Numbered from the stretch's first letter, positions 17,819 through 26,715 are shown. The stretch is 64,000 nt of DNA from Anaerolineales bacterium (GCA_003105035.1 PQAL01000043.1:1-64000), one strand, 5' to 3'. A program made the numbers and translations. Notes: generated from the letters alone by a model not told the origin.

Positions 17819-19024
17819 ATGCAGCTTACCCATCTATCATTGACTAATTTCCGCAACTTCACCCGCCTGGATATGGATGTGCCCGGTGGGACGGTCATGT
17901 TGGTGGGCGATAATGCTCAGGGCAAGACGAGCCTGCTGGAAGCGATCTATTTTCTGGCGACCTTGACATCATTTCATGCCAGCAGCGACAAGCAGCTGAT
18001 CAATTTTATTGAAGCCCGGCAGAACCTGGCCGTCGGGCGTATCGTCGGCGATTATACGCGCGGCAGCGAACATCACCGCCTGGAAGTGCGCATCATCCAG
18101 GAGCCGAATGGTCAAAATGGCAGCACCCATCTGCGCAAGGAAATTTTGCTGGATGGGGTGAAGCGCAAAGCCGGTGAAGCCATTGGTCAATTTAATGCAG
18201 TGCTATTTCTGCCCCAAATGATGGGAGTGATCGAGGGCGGTCCAGAGGAGCGGCGGCGCTACCTCAACCTGGCTTTGGCGCAGGTCATTTCACATTACCA
18301 GTCTGCCCTGGCTGAATATAATAAGGCTCTTCTGCAGCGCAATGCTCTGCTCAAGCTGCTGTTCGAGCGCAAGGGGGATGTCTCCCAGCTCGAGTATTGG
18401 GACGATCAGATCGGCACCTTTGGGGCCCAGATCATCCATGCCCGCATTCGGGCGGTGCAGGAGCTGGAGAAACTGGCTGCCCGTACCCATCGTGAGCTCA
18501 CCCACGCCAACGAGATCCTGCGTTTGAGTTACCAGCCGGCTTATGATCCAGTACCCCAAAAACCTGGTCAGCTGGCCCTGTCTCTGGATGCACCGGTCGA
18601 CCGCAGTGGCTTTACGGTGGAGCAGATCCGCAGAGGGTTCATCGACTGTTTGCACAAACTGCGCTCTGAAGAGATTACCCGGGGTGTTACCACCTTTGGG
18701 CCACATCGCGACGAGCTGCGCTTCCTGGCGAACGGGATCGATCTGGGCACCTACGGATCGCGCGGCCAGGTGCGCTCTGCAATTCTGGCGCTTAAGATTG
18801 CTGAGGTAGCCTGGATGCATGCCAAAAGCGGTCATTGGCCCGTTATGCTGCTCGATGAAGTGCTGGCGGAGCTGGACACTCAGCGCCGTTATGACCTCCT
18901 CGAACGGCTGACTCAGACGGAGCAGGTGTTGTTGTCCACTACCGATTTGGATTTGTTCACTCCTGAATTTGTCCATCAGGCCGTTGTCTGGCACGTGGCC
19001 AATGGCAGGGTGGAAAAGGATTGA
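17819..19024 (+). CDS. recF: DNA replication and repair protein RecF
   Basis: A 401-residue SMC-like ATPase that loads RecA at single-strand gaps. LTNFRNFTRLDMDVPGG near the start and GDNAQGKTSLLEAIYFLA (Walker A) are classic. GPHRDELRFLANG near 300 and SRGQVRSAILALKIAE near 320 form the signature region, and PVMLLDEVLAELD near 345 is Walker B. I choose ATG 17819 because RecF proteins begin with this MxLxxLxLxNFRN pattern; TTG 17807 in frame is possible. It converges on rsmG with only seven bases between the stops. Confidence 0.94.
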   Translation: MQLTHLSLTNFRNFTRLDMDVPGGTVMLVGDNAQGKTSLLEAIYFLATLTSFHASSDKQLINFIEARQNLAVGRIVGDYTRGSEHHRLEVRIIQEPNGQNGSTHLRKEILLDGVKRKAGEAIGQFNAVLFLPQMMGVIEGGPEERRRYLNLALAQVISHYQSALAEYNKALLQRNALLKLLFERKGDVSQLEYWDDQIGTFGAQIIHARIRAVQELEKLAARTHRELTHANEILRLSYQPAYDPVPQKPGQLALSLDAPVDRSGFTVEQIRRGFIDCLHKLRSEEITRGVTTFGPHRDELRFLANGIDLGTYGSRGQVRSAILALKIAEVAWMHAKSGHWPVMLLDEVLAELDTQRRYDLLERLTQTEQVLLSTTDLDLFTPEFVHQAVVWHVANGRVEKD

Positions 19025-19031
19025 TGAGGGG

Positions 19032-19742
19032 TTATAGAGGTTGCTTGGCAGGCATGCCCACCTTACGGGGGTAGGCAGCGGGGGTGGCAGCAACTTTATC
19101 GATCACCACCAGATAGCGTTCTTCAACCACGCCGGGCAGGGTGACCGGCAGGAGCTGGCGCAGGTGTCCCCCCAGCATGCGCAGGGCATGCTCGGCAGCA
19201 TGGGCTTCGGCCGGGCCACTTTCGCCTTTCATTGCCAGCACCGTGCCTCCCACGCGCACCAGGGGTAGCAGATATTCTGCCAGGACGGGCAGGATGGCAA
19301 CCGCCCGGGCGACCGCCCAATCATACTGTTCACGATAATTCTGGTCCTGCCCTAACACCTCGGCGCGTTCCTGGACGACCTCCACCTCGGGTAAGGCCAG
19401 GATCTTCACCACGTGCCGGCAGAACTCTGCTTTTTTCCCAACCGATTCCACTAAGGTTAGCTGAACCTTCGGATACAGGATCTTAATCGGGATTCCCGGG
19501 AAACCTGCCCCGGTACCAACGTCAATAAACCGCCCAAAGGCCGATTCACGCATCACTAGCAGGCAGGTAAGCGAGTCAAGGAAGTGCTTGATATGAATTT
19601 CATGCGGGTTGCGGATGGCGGTCAGGTTGAAGCGTGTATTCCAATCCAGAAGCTCGCGCTCATACAGCGACAGGGCGGCTAGTTGGGAACGTGTCAGGTG
19701 AATGTCCAGCTTTTGCTGGGCATATAGAGCCAATTCCTTCAT
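19032..19742 (-). CDS. rsmG: 16S rRNA (guanine527-N7)-methyltransferase RsmG
   Basis: A 236-residue SAM methyltransferase acting on G527 of 16S rRNA. Visible motifs are RELLDWNTRFNLTAIRNP near 28-45, FIDVGTGAGFPGIPIKILYP (SAM site, near 70-90), VQERAEVLGQ near 119 and AVARAVAILPVLAEYLLP near 137-154. ATG 19742 is preceded by TATAAT only seven bases upstream, so the mRNA appears leaderless. The C-terminal tail (TPAAYPRKVGMPAKQPL) is typical of the family. Confidence 0.95.
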   Translation of the reverse strand: MKELALYAQQKLDIHLTRSQLAALSLYERELLDWNTRFNLTAIRNPHEIHIKHFLDSLTCLLVMRESAFGRFIDVGTGAGFPGIPIKILYPKVQLTLVESVGKKAEFCRHVVKILALPEVEVVQERAEVLGQDQNYREQYDWAVARAVAILPVLAEYLLPLVRVGGTVLAMKGESGPAEAHAAEHALRMLGGHLRQLLPVTLPGVVEERYLVVIDKVAATPAAYPRKVGMPAKQPL

Positions 19743-19749
19743 TGTTTAG

Positions 19750-19755
19750 ATTATA
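19750..19755 (-). promoter_or_regulatory. -10 element, leaderless start for rsmG
   Basis: TATAAT on the minus strand with seven bases to the ATG at 19742. No ribosome binding site lies between them. Confidence 0.55.
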
Positions 19756-19822
19756 CACGCTCCATCTGCCTGGCATGAAGCTTGCAACACCGCTGGTCAT
19801 GAGCCTTCGAGGGAACCCTGGC

Positions 19823-21001
19823 ATGCATCTTGTGAAGATGTTTCTCCGCACGGTTGCGCTGCTGGCATTGCTGATCCTTGCTGATGTTTCGGTCGCTCAA
19901 GGGGATAATTTGCCAGATTCTGCCAATATTGCCAGTGTGCACGGGCACCCACAAAAACATTCCCTTTCATGTGAAGCCCGCTCTGCAGCCGACCTGGCTG
20001 CATACTGGGGTATTAGCTTGGGTGAAAATGAATTCCTGGGGGTTCTACCGCGTGCCGATAATCCCGAACAGGGTTTTGTGGGCAATCCGGACGACCCCTG
20101 GGGTTATATGCCTCCCCACAGCTATGGTGTGCATGCTGGCCCGGTGGCGCAGACCCTCGGGGAATTCGGGTTGCAGGCCAATGCCCATAGCAACCTCGGT
20201 TGGGATGACTTGCGGGGAGAAATTAATGCAGGTCACCCGGTCATCGTGTGGGTCATTGGGCAGATGTGGCCAGGGAACGTGGTGGAGTACCAGGCCCCTG
20301 ACGGCAGCACTTCGCTGGTGGCTGCCTATGAGCACACCATGATCCTCATCGGCTACAGCTCCGATAGTGTCCAGGTCCTCGACTCCTACTCGGGTCAATA
20401 TCAGACCTACCCCCTCAGTACATTCTTACAATCTTGGGCGGTGCTTGGCAATATGGCCGTCTTCAGCTCAGGTGAGCCACCTGTCGCCGCGTCTGCTCCA
20501 GCGGAGGCTGCCCTAACACAACCCGCCACAACGGAGCCCGCGAGTGAGACCTATACCGTGCAACCCGGTGATTACCTGACCAAGCTGGCGATACATTTCG
20601 GCACCACCTGGCCGGTGTTAGCCGAGTTAAATGCGATTCCGTATCCTTATGCGATCTACCCGGGCCAGGTGCTGCAGCTGCCTCCTGCTGCGGTTGTTTT
20701 AGCACAGCTGGATAACGCCGCCCCTTCCCCCGAGCAATTGCTGGCTGAACCGGTGATCGAGGTGGTGAATTTCGAAGTGCGCCTGCCGCTTGTGGTGCGC
20801 GATCAGGATGTGCGTACTACTCAAACCACGGCTGGCCTCTCCTCGTCGACCAAACCTACCCAGGGTAACAATGCTCCCACGCCACCGGATAGTGGAAACG
20901 GGCCTGCCAACCTTGCGGTGGATTGGACATTGCTGGCCCACTTGAGAGAGATGGTTTTCCCTTCATTGGTTAAACCAACCGATGCCCTTGTGCTCAGGTA
21001 A
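19823..21001 (+). CDS. Exported C39-like peptidase and LysM protein
   Basis: A secreted protein of about 392 residues. A signal peptide (MHLVKMFLRTVALLALL, then ILADVSVA) leads into a papain-like C39_2 domain. That domain has HSLSCEARSAADLAAYWG near 46-63 with the presumed catalytic Cys, AGHPVIVWVIGQMWPG, and YEHTMILIGYSSDSVQVLDS, whose His is the presumed base. A LysM domain follows (YTVQPGDYLTKLAIHFGTTW), then a Thr/Pro-rich tail. Upstream in-frame ATGs at 19775 and 19799 are possible. Still earlier starts are unlikely because they lie inside rsmG on the other strand. It probably acts on or anchors to cell-wall material. Confidence 0.75.
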   Translation: MHLVKMFLRTVALLALLILADVSVAQGDNLPDSANIASVHGHPQKHSLSCEARSAADLAAYWGISLGENEFLGVLPRADNPEQGFVGNPDDPWGYMPPHSYGVHAGPVAQTLGEFGLQANAHSNLGWDDLRGEINAGHPVIVWVIGQMWPGNVVEYQAPDGSTSLVAAYEHTMILIGYSSDSVQVLDSYSGQYQTYPLSTFLQSWAVLGNMAVFSSGEPPVAASAPAEAALTQPATTEPASETYTVQPGDYLTKLAIHFGTTWPVLAELNAIPYPYAIYPGQVLQLPPAAVVLAQLDNAAPSPEQLLAEPVIEVVNFEVRLPLVVRDQDVRTTQTTAGLSSSTKPTQGNNAPTPPDSGNGPANLAVDWTLLAHLREMVFPSLVKPTDALVLR

Positions 21002-21048
21002 AGCCTGACAAGCACCTGGACGAGGATATTCTCATCGCTATTTGCCAA

Positions 21049-21085
21049 TAAAATATAAAAGCTGCCTGGTGATTAGCCAGGCAGC
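21049..21085 (-). terminator. Intrinsic terminator of the DUF4349 gene
   Basis: GCTGCCTGG at 21061-21069 pairs with CCAGGCAGC at 21077-21085. On the minus strand it is followed by TTTTATATTTTATTGG, a good T tract. On the plus strand the tract is weak. Confidence 0.8.
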
Positions 21086-21103
21086 CCTTGATTTTAGAAA
21101 CAC

Positions 21104-22030
21104 CTATGCTTCAGGGGATGCCGGAGGGGTTGGCTTTGGCCTGCGTATCTTTCGGACCAGAGCTACAATGCCCCAGACAATCAGGCCGATCGGTACGAAG
21201 ATAATCAGCAGGACGGGGACATATAGGATGATGGCACGTATAGCGAAATTCGTCAGCGACTGCAAGGCGTGGATCAAAGACTGCAGGGCTTGCTTGGCCA
21301 CCCCACCAGGCTGCCAGCCGGCAATGGTGATGGGCTGCATGGCGGCATTAGCGATCAGCTGTACGGAGATGGAAGATAGTGCGGCTGACTGCTCATAATA
21401 CTTCATCTGGCCCTTGATCAGCTCTATCTGTTCGCGCACCGACACCAGCTGTTGGTAAACCGAGAGGACATCCTCAGTTTTAACTGCTGAATCCATGATT
21501 TCCTGGAGCTGATTTTCAGCCGCTTGCAGGTTTACCAGGCGTGAATTCAGGTCGGTGTACTCCGCAGTCACATCCTGGCTTGATTCGTTTTCGCTGATGA
21601 TCGGTTGGGTGGTTTCAGCCTTGATGGTCGTCAAGGCTTCCGCCAGGCGTTCGGCTGGTACCCGGATGGCCATGTTAACTTGTGGGACCTTCACACCATT
21701 CTCCAGGCTTTGTTGGTACATGTCGGCGTTGACGACGAATCCCCCCATCGCTTCAGCCATGCGTGAAATGTTGTCCATTGATTTGAGCGGATCATCCACT
21801 GCCATGGACAGGGTCGCGTTCTTGATCACCAGCCGTTCGATATTCGCAGTTGGCTGATCTAGGGCGTACGCACTTTTATCTGCGGATGGTTGGACTCCCT
21901 GGACCGATTCATTCACCGTTATCCCGCTTACTGAAGGTGCCTCAGCTACCCTAAGGTTTTGAGCTGCAGGGGAACAGGCGCTCAGTAGCAATCCGAATAT
22001 TACCAGTGCAATCGAGATTTTTTTTATCAT
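21104..22030 (-). CDS. DUF4349 lipoprotein
   Basis: A 308-residue envelope protein. The lipobox is LLSAC at 15-19. The central domain shows the DUF4349 pattern: VIKNATLSMAVDDP near 68-81, MAEAMGGFVVNADMYQQ near 91-107, VNMAIRVPAERLAEALTTI near 118-136, then a coiled-coil stretch (LNSRLVNLQAAENQLQEIM). A C-terminal helix (about 268-290) is followed by a basic tail. AAGGAGGAG upstream of ATG 22030 is a strong ribosome binding site. Members are tethered membrane proteins without an established biochemical role. Confidence 0.88.
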   Translation of the reverse strand: MIKKISIALVIFGLLLSACSPAAQNLRVAEAPSVSGITVNESVQGVQPSADKSAYALDQPTANIERLVIKNATLSMAVDDPLKSMDNISRMAEAMGGFVVNADMYQQSLENGVKVPQVNMAIRVPAERLAEALTTIKAETTQPIISENESSQDVTAEYTDLNSRLVNLQAAENQLQEIMDSAVKTEDVLSVYQQLVSVREQIELIKGQMKYYEQSAALSSISVQLIANAAMQPITIAGWQPGGVAKQALQSLIHALQSLTNFAIRAIILYVPVLLIIFVPIGLIVWGIVALVRKIRRPKPTPPASPEA

Positions 22031-22114
22031 TGGCTCCTCCTTAGATGAATGACTAGGCTTAAAACGTCCCCGGTCATGCTATTGTTCCCCATCCACGATT
22101 TGATATTACAGATT

Positions 22115-22843
22115 CTACCAACCTGCCGAAAGCCTGCTAATATGCCTCTCAGGCAAGTTCTCACGGCGCATGCGCTCTTGCACGTCCTGGATATCATAGC
22201 TCACCCGGTGCCACTCCCAGGTTAAATCATCCATATTGAGGATGGCATAAGCGGAGCGCGCATCACGGTCGCGCGGCTGCCCGACCGACCCTGGGTTGAG
22301 GATGGCCCGCGGGGCCAAGGTCATTTGTGAGACGTGTTCAGGCACGATCAGCTGGGCGGTCAGCCGGTCGTCAGGCAGGTAATATAACACTGGCAGGTGT
22401 GTGTGGCCAACAAAACAGTAGGGGGTGTCGAAGAACTCGAAGCTGATCGTGGCAGAACGGGTATCCAGCAAATATTCCCAGATTGGTTTGAAAGGGCTGC
22501 CATGCACCAGGGTGATATAGTCGAGTTTGATCCGCTCAGGTAGGTTTTTTAAATACTCCATGTTGGCCAGGGTAAGGCGTTCCTGCGTCCATAGGACGGT
22601 CTTGCGTGCGTCCGGGTTGAAAGCATCCACTTCGATGGCCCCCACTGCAGCGGCATCGTGATTCCCCATGATGCACTGCAGGTTGCTGAGCCCGCGGATA
22701 CGCTCGATGCATTCGTTGGGGTTAGGGCCATAACCGACCAGGTCCCCCAGGCACCAGGCGGCGTCGAACTCCCCGGCGTCCGCTAAAACTGCTTCGAGGG
22801 CATTGAGGTTCGCATGAATATCAGAGATGATTAGGGTTCGCAT
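22115..22843 (-). CDS. Calcineurin-type metallophosphoesterase
   Basis: A 242-residue phosphoesterase of the YfcE-like group. Metal-binding motifs are SDIHANLNALEAVL at 7-20 (Asp, His), GDLVGYGPNP near 33-42, MGNHDAA near 59-65 and VHGSPF near 112. GHTHLPVLYYL near 144 completes the site. The substrate is probably a phosphodiester but cannot be told from sequence. The start has a TGCTACCAT promoter element six bases upstream and no ribosome binding site. Confidence 0.9.
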   Translation of the reverse strand: MRTLIISDIHANLNALEAVLADAGEFDAAWCLGDLVGYGPNPNECIERIRGLSNLQCIMGNHDAAAVGAIEVDAFNPDARKTVLWTQERLTLANMEYLKNLPERIKLDYITLVHGSPFKPIWEYLLDTRSATISFEFFDTPYCFVGHTHLPVLYYLPDDRLTAQLIVPEHVSQMTLAPRAILNPGSVGQPRDRDARSAYAILNMDDLTWEWHRVSYDIQDVQERMRRENLPERHISRLSAGW

Positions 22844-22849
22844 GGGTTA

Positions 22850-22858
22850 ATGGTAGCA
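22850..22858 (-). promoter_or_regulatory. Extended -10-like element, leaderless start for phosphoesterase
   Basis: On the minus strand TGC is followed by TACCAT, six bases before ATG 22843. The hexamer is weaker than at the other sites of this kind. Confidence 0.4.
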
Positions 22859-22915
22859 TGATTTTTAGCTTTGAGCAATCAACGACTGGTTATCAGCTTT
22901 GTTAGGACAAACCCT

Positions 22916-22999
22916 GGAATTATGATTTGGATGATTAATTGATTACTATGATTATGAGAGAAAATCATAGTCCATCATCAAATCATTCCAATCATAGTT
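22916..22999. repeat. Nested imperfect palindrome, AT-rich
   Basis: The inner hairpin is perfect: ACTATGATT at 22945-22953 with AATCATAGT at 22963-22971. An outer arm (22918-22936) is nearly complementary to 22981-22999, with single-base bulges. The unit ATGATT/AATCAT recurs at least six times on the two strands. It lies between two genes read on the minus strand, just after the oxidoreductase stop, and may act as a terminator or be a small mobile palindrome. Confidence 0.6.
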
Positions 23000-23829
23000 C
23001 AGACCATTCTCGGTGGCCCTTGGCGCAGGCGAGCAGCTGCGTCTTCTTCGCTTGTCTCCCATAAGCCTTCGATCCACCAGGTGGCCCCCGCTTCTGCCCA
23101 TTGGTTGACCTTTTCAATGGCTTCTTCCTGGTTAAGCTCAGCGCGGTTTCCTTCAACCACATAGTCAAATGGTGTGGTCAGGCTTCGGTTGGCATCGATG
23201 TAATCTTTCATCTGGCGCAGGTCAGTCGGGGTAACGGCCTCAAATTCGCCTGTGCTGTTCATCTTCTGAGGCAACAATCCGTCGCACTTGAGGATGCGGC
23301 GCATCGATTTCATGCGCGGCCAGATACCCGGTACCCACATGGGGATGCGCGGCTGCTGGATGGGCTTTGGGGGATAGTAGCTCTCATCCAGCTCGGTTAG
23401 CTTAATGTGGTAATGCTTGCCATCATAATCGAACGGTATACGCTGGAAAAGCAGGGTCAGGATGTCGATGGTCTCGTCCAGCATGCCGGCGCGGGCTTTT
23501 TTATCCGTTGGCTCATCGGGGAAGGCTTGCCAACCCATCCAGACTGCCCCGGCACCGAGGCCGAGTATCAGGCGGCCGTCTGATAGTTGATCCAGGGCAA
23601 TTGACTCGCTGGCCAGTTTCCACGGGCGGCGCAAGGGCACTGGGATAACCATGGTGCCCAGGCGGATGCGCTTAGTGGTCATGGCTGCCGCTGCCAGGCA
23701 CACCATCGGGTCTTCTAGCCAGATGGCATCTCCCAGGAAGATGCCATCCCAACCCGCTTCTTCAGCGATACGCGCCAGACGGGCAGCCGCTTTTGCGCTG
23801 CCGTAGGGCAAAGCAGCTCCAAATTTCAT
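22999..23829 (-). CDS. LLM-class (luciferase-like) F420/FMN oxidoreductase
   Basis: A 276-residue TIM-barrel oxidoreductase of the luciferase-like monooxygenase class. It begins MKFGAALPYGSAKAAARLAR. EEAGWDGIFLGDAIW near 22-36, TTKRIRLGTMVIPVPLRRPW near 51-70 and SDGRLILGLGAGAVWMGWQAF near 81-101 are class signatures. RIPMWVPGIWPRM near 160 is the late-barrel region. The cofactor could be FMN or F420. AGGAGGATGCC before ATG 23829 sets the start; a start nine codons upstream is less likely. The substrate is unknown. Confidence 0.88.
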   Translation of the reverse strand: MKFGAALPYGSAKAAARLARIAEEAGWDGIFLGDAIWLEDPMVCLAAAAMTTKRIRLGTMVIPVPLRRPWKLASESIALDQLSDGRLILGLGAGAVWMGWQAFPDEPTDKKARAGMLDETIDILTLLFQRIPFDYDGKHYHIKLTELDESYYPPKPIQQPRIPMWVPGIWPRMKSMRRILKCDGLLPQKMNSTGEFEAVTPTDLRQMKDYIDANRSLTTPFDYVVEGNRAELNQEEAIEKVNQWAEAGATWWIEGLWETSEEDAAARLRQGPPRMV

Positions 23830-23910
23830 GGCATCCTCCTGTTCAGGTCGGAGCATGTGCTCTTTGGGTTAAAATTACTGGGATCCTGCCTGAAAGCACC
23901 TGTGCCCGGG

Positions 23911-24183
23911 TCAAACGCCTGCTGTGGTCAATGAATCCACCAGCTTGGAGATCAAGGCCGTCAGCTCGGGGTAGCTGACTTCAAAGTGGCAGATGGCATC
24001 ATCCAGGCGACCAACGATACCCGGGTGCACATCCAGTGGAGCTTCTCCCGAACGCTCAAGCAGATCGCGAATATCCCCATCGATGTCCTTTAATAACTCA
24101 GTACCCTTTTCGTCAACCTGTTGGAGGTTATTAATCTCATCATGCAGTTGTTGGAGAAGATCGCGTGATTTATTGTCGTTCAT
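23911..24183 (-). CDS. DUF4404 family protein
   Basis: A 90-residue acidic helical protein: RDLLQQLHDEINNLQQVDEK, then LLKDIDGDIRDLLER and a C-terminal FEVSYPELTALISKLVDSL. This matches the DUF4404 pattern as I recall it. Proteins of this family are short, cytosolic, coiled-coil-like and of unknown function. AAAGGAGAT nine bases before ATG 24183 sets the start. The genes on either side are unrelated. Confidence 0.75.
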   Translation of the reverse strand: MNDNKSRDLLQQLHDEINNLQQVDEKGTELLKDIDGDIRDLLERSGEAPLDVHPGIVGRLDDAICHFEVSYPELTALISKLVDSLTTAGV

Positions 24184-24320
24184 TGGGATTTATCTCCTTT
24201 ACATGAGGAATGATTTATTCTAGCATTAAATGAGCCTGGTGGGGGTGTTTCTGGCTTCCGGGTTGATCATTGCTCCCCGTCCTTGAAATGTTTTGTCCAG
24301 CACTACATAAAATTGGAAAG

Positions 24321-25049
24321 CTAATCGGTTTGAGAGGTAGGTTGCCACACCTGGTAAAGTCCCAGGCGGCCGTTCTCGCCGTCCGAGAGGAAACTGTCGA
24401 GGATGGTAAACCCGGCTGCATGCGCCAGATGCTCCAGTTCAGTTTCAGAAAAATGATGTACATAGCGTAGGCCTGTGCCACCCTGCCTCCAGTCCAGCAG
24501 GTAATCTCCCGGGTCGAGATCGTTTGCGGATAAACCGACGGTCTCCCAGGGTAGTACCCGGGCAGCCAGGCGGGAGCTGTTCAAAAACTGCCATTCGGAA
24601 TGAATGAGGCGCCCCTCAGGTGCAAGCAGAGAGTGTGCTTTGTTCAGGATTTGCTGGCGAGTTTTTGTGCCTGGAAGGTGGTGCAGCACGGCAAACGCCA
24701 GGATGAAATTGAATCGGCTGCCTGCCAGCCCAGCATCCCATGTAGCGCTTGATAGGTCGGCCAGTTGGAAGTGGAAATCAGCTGGCTGGTCAGCTGCAGC
24801 TTGCTCAAGCAGGGCAGGTGAAAAATCTAGCCCGGTGTAGGCGCCCGCGTGGCCACAGCGGGCCAGCTCATGGGCCAGCTCTCCGTTCCCGCAACCCAGG
24901 TCAAGCAAGTTAGCGGACGGTTCCACAAGCTCAAGAATGCGTAGCACTCCTGGCTGCAGCCGGTGGCGGGTTGCTGAGAAGGGCACGGCGAAGGTCTGGT
25001 AGAATTGCCGGTTGAGGTCAAGCAGGAGTGAAATGGTGGTAGGATTCAC
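24321..25049 (-). CDS. Class I SAM methyltransferase, Trm9-like
   Basis: A 242-residue methyltransferase. The SAM-binding motif is LLDLGCGNGELAHELARCG near 48-66; ILAFAVLHHLPGTKTRQQIL near 115-134 is motif IV and its neighbours. The C-terminal part has the order seen in eukaryotic Trm9/ALKBH8 methyltransferases: DPGDYLLDWR, then RYVHHFSETELEHLAHAAGF, then a final strand. Trm9 methylates carboxymethyluridine at tRNA position 34, the product of Elp3 chemistry. This gene is divergent from elp3 with only 67 bases between, which supports a shared pathway. The start is GTG 25049. Another small-molecule or RNA substrate remains possible. Confidence 0.72.
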   Translation of the reverse strand: MNPTTISLLLDLNRQFYQTFAVPFSATRHRLQPGVLRILELVEPSANLLDLGCGNGELAHELARCGHAGAYTGLDFSPALLEQAAADQPADFHFQLADLSSATWDAGLAGSRFNFILAFAVLHHLPGTKTRQQILNKAHSLLAPEGRLIHSEWQFLNSSRLAARVLPWETVGLSANDLDPGDYLLDWRQGGTGLRYVHHFSETELEHLAHAAGFTILDSFLSDGENGRLGLYQVWQPTSQTD

Positions 25050-25116
25050 GTTTGTATTGGTTCGAAGCTCTGTAAATATTATAGCCTAATCAGCTATTCA
25101 GGTTTAGCAGGCAGGT

Positions 25117-26715
25117 ATGGATCGAGAAAACTGGCTAAAATCACGCCAATATACCCCGCAAATGCTCGAGCAAGCCTGTGAGGTGCTGGAAGAAGTGAGG
25201 CGTGGCGCCCCGGTGGATAAAGCCCTGCGCCGTCATCCCAGCCCTGCAGGCGGCTACCTTGCCAAGCACGTCTTGGTGGCAGCCTATCGCACGCTGGTCG
25301 ATTCCGGTGATTGGCAACCGGACCCGGCTGTTTTGGAGCGCATTCGCATGAAACCGGTACGCACCCTTTCGGGTGTGACCACGGTGACTGTGCTGACCAA
25401 GCCCTACCCCTGCCCGGGAAAGTGTATCTTCTGTCCGACGGATGTACGCATGCCGAAAAGTTATTTGCCGGATGAGCCCGGAGCGCGGCGGGGTGTGGAG
25501 CATGATTTCGATCCTTTCGGCCAGGTTTCCAGCCGCCTGCTGGCCCTCGAATCGGTCGGGCACCCCACTGACAAGGTGGAGTTGCTCATCCTGGGTGGCT
25601 CGTGGTGCGCCTATCGCCGCAACTACCACGAATGGTTCATCAAACGCTGCTTTGATGCCATGAATGGCCAGGAATCACAGACCCTGGTAGAGGCCCAGGC
25701 ACTTAACGAAACCGCCGCTAGCCGGAATGTGGGCTTGGTGATTGAGACCCGCCCGACCGACATCAAACCCTCTGAGCTCCGCTGGCTGCGTCAGTTGGGT
25801 GTCACCAAGGTGCAGATGGGAGCGCAGAGCCTGGATGATCGCCTTCTCCAGCTGAACCAGCGCGGCCATTCCCTGGCCGATACGAAATACGCGGTGGCTT
25901 TGCTCAGGGCGGCTGGTTTCAAGGTCGTGCTGCACTGGATGCCGAACTTGCTGGGTGCTACACCCGAATCTGACCGTGTGGATTTCGCCCGCTTGTGGGA
26001 TGACCTGTGCCCGGATGAGATCAAGATTTACCCCACCCAGCTGCTGGCGAATGCTGAGCTCTATGAATACTGGAGGCGAGGCGAATATACCCCGTATACC
26101 ACCGAAGAGCTGATCTGCCTGATCGCTGACCTCAAACCTACCATCCCACGTTACTGCCGGGTGAACCGGGTCGTGCGTGACATCCCCTCCGATAACGTGG
26201 TGGAGGGTAACAAGCGCACCAGCCTTCGCCTGGACGTCCAGGAAGAGCTGAAACGCAGGGGCACTGCTTGCCAGTGCATACGTTGCCGGGAAGTAGGTAA
26301 GCAAGCAGTGGCAACCGACACCTTGCAGTTGGATGACCTGGTTTACACCGCAGGCGGCGCAGAAGAGCATTTCTTATCATTTGTAACCCCCGAGGATAAG
26401 CTGGCGGGCTTTTTACGCTTATCCCTACCCGGAGCAAACGCTCCTTCGCCTGATTTTTCAGACCTGGAAGATGCAGCCATCATCCGCGAAGTGCACGTAT
26501 TTGGGCAAAGTCTGGCGGTGGGCGCAGAGCAGGACGGGGCTGCCCAGCACGCCGGTTTGGGGACGGTGCTGCTCCAACGCGCCCAGGAGATTTCCCTTGA
26601 AAGGGGGTTTAAACGCCTGGCAGTCATCTCCGCCATCGGTACCCGGCTGTATTATCTGGAGCGGGGGTTCAGTAGGGGTGAGTTTTATCTTATTAAAGAG
26701 GTGAATAATTTGTGA
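25117..26715 (+). CDS. elp3: tRNA uridine(34) carboxymethylation enzyme Elp3
   Basis: A 532-residue radical-SAM/acetyltransferase fusion that installs a carboxymethyl group on wobble uridine. The radical-SAM cluster Cys are 99, 103 and 106 in PCPGKCIFCPTD. KVQMGAQSLDD near 232 and VNRVVRDIPSDNVVEGN near 350 are family-specific. The C-terminal GNAT domain has REVHVFGQSLAVG and QHAGLGTVLLQRAQEIS (acetyl-CoA loop), then VISAIGTRLYYLERGF. Length and order match bacterial and archaeal Elp3. A Trm9-like gene diverges from it and a Trm112-like gene lies at 49339. Confidence 0.95.
   Translation: MDRENWLKSRQYTPQMLEQACEVLEEVRRGAPVDKALRRHPSPAGGYLAKHVLVAAYRTLVDSGDWQPDPAVLERIRMKPVRTLSGVTTVTVLTKPYPCPGKCIFCPTDVRMPKSYLPDEPGARRGVEHDFDPFGQVSSRLLALESVGHPTDKVELLILGGSWCAYRRNYHEWFIKRCFDAMNGQESQTLVEAQALNETAASRNVGLVIETRPTDIKPSELRWLRQLGVTKVQMGAQSLDDRLLQLNQRGHSLADTKYAVALLRAAGFKVVLHWMPNLLGATPESDRVDFARLWDDLCPDEIKIYPTQLLANAELYEYWRRGEYTPYTTEELICLIADLKPTIPRYCRVNRVVRDIPSDNVVEGNKRTSLRLDVQEELKRRGTACQCIRCREVGKQAVATDTLQLDDLVYTAGGAEEHFLSFVTPEDKLAGFLRLSLPGANAPSPDFSDLEDAAIIREVHVFGQSLAVGAEQDGAAQHAGLGTVLLQRAQEISLERGFKRLAVISAIGTRLYYLERGFSRGEFYLIKEVNNL

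Noticed and set aside
19634-19822. Longer N-terminus for the C39/LysM protein
   Set aside because: It would begin inside rsmG on the other strand and would place the signal peptide about 65 residues from the start.
25675-26370. 231-codon open frame antisense to elp3
   Set aside because: Elp3 motifs on the plus strand explain the sequence, and the antisense frame has no ribosome site or recognisable domain.
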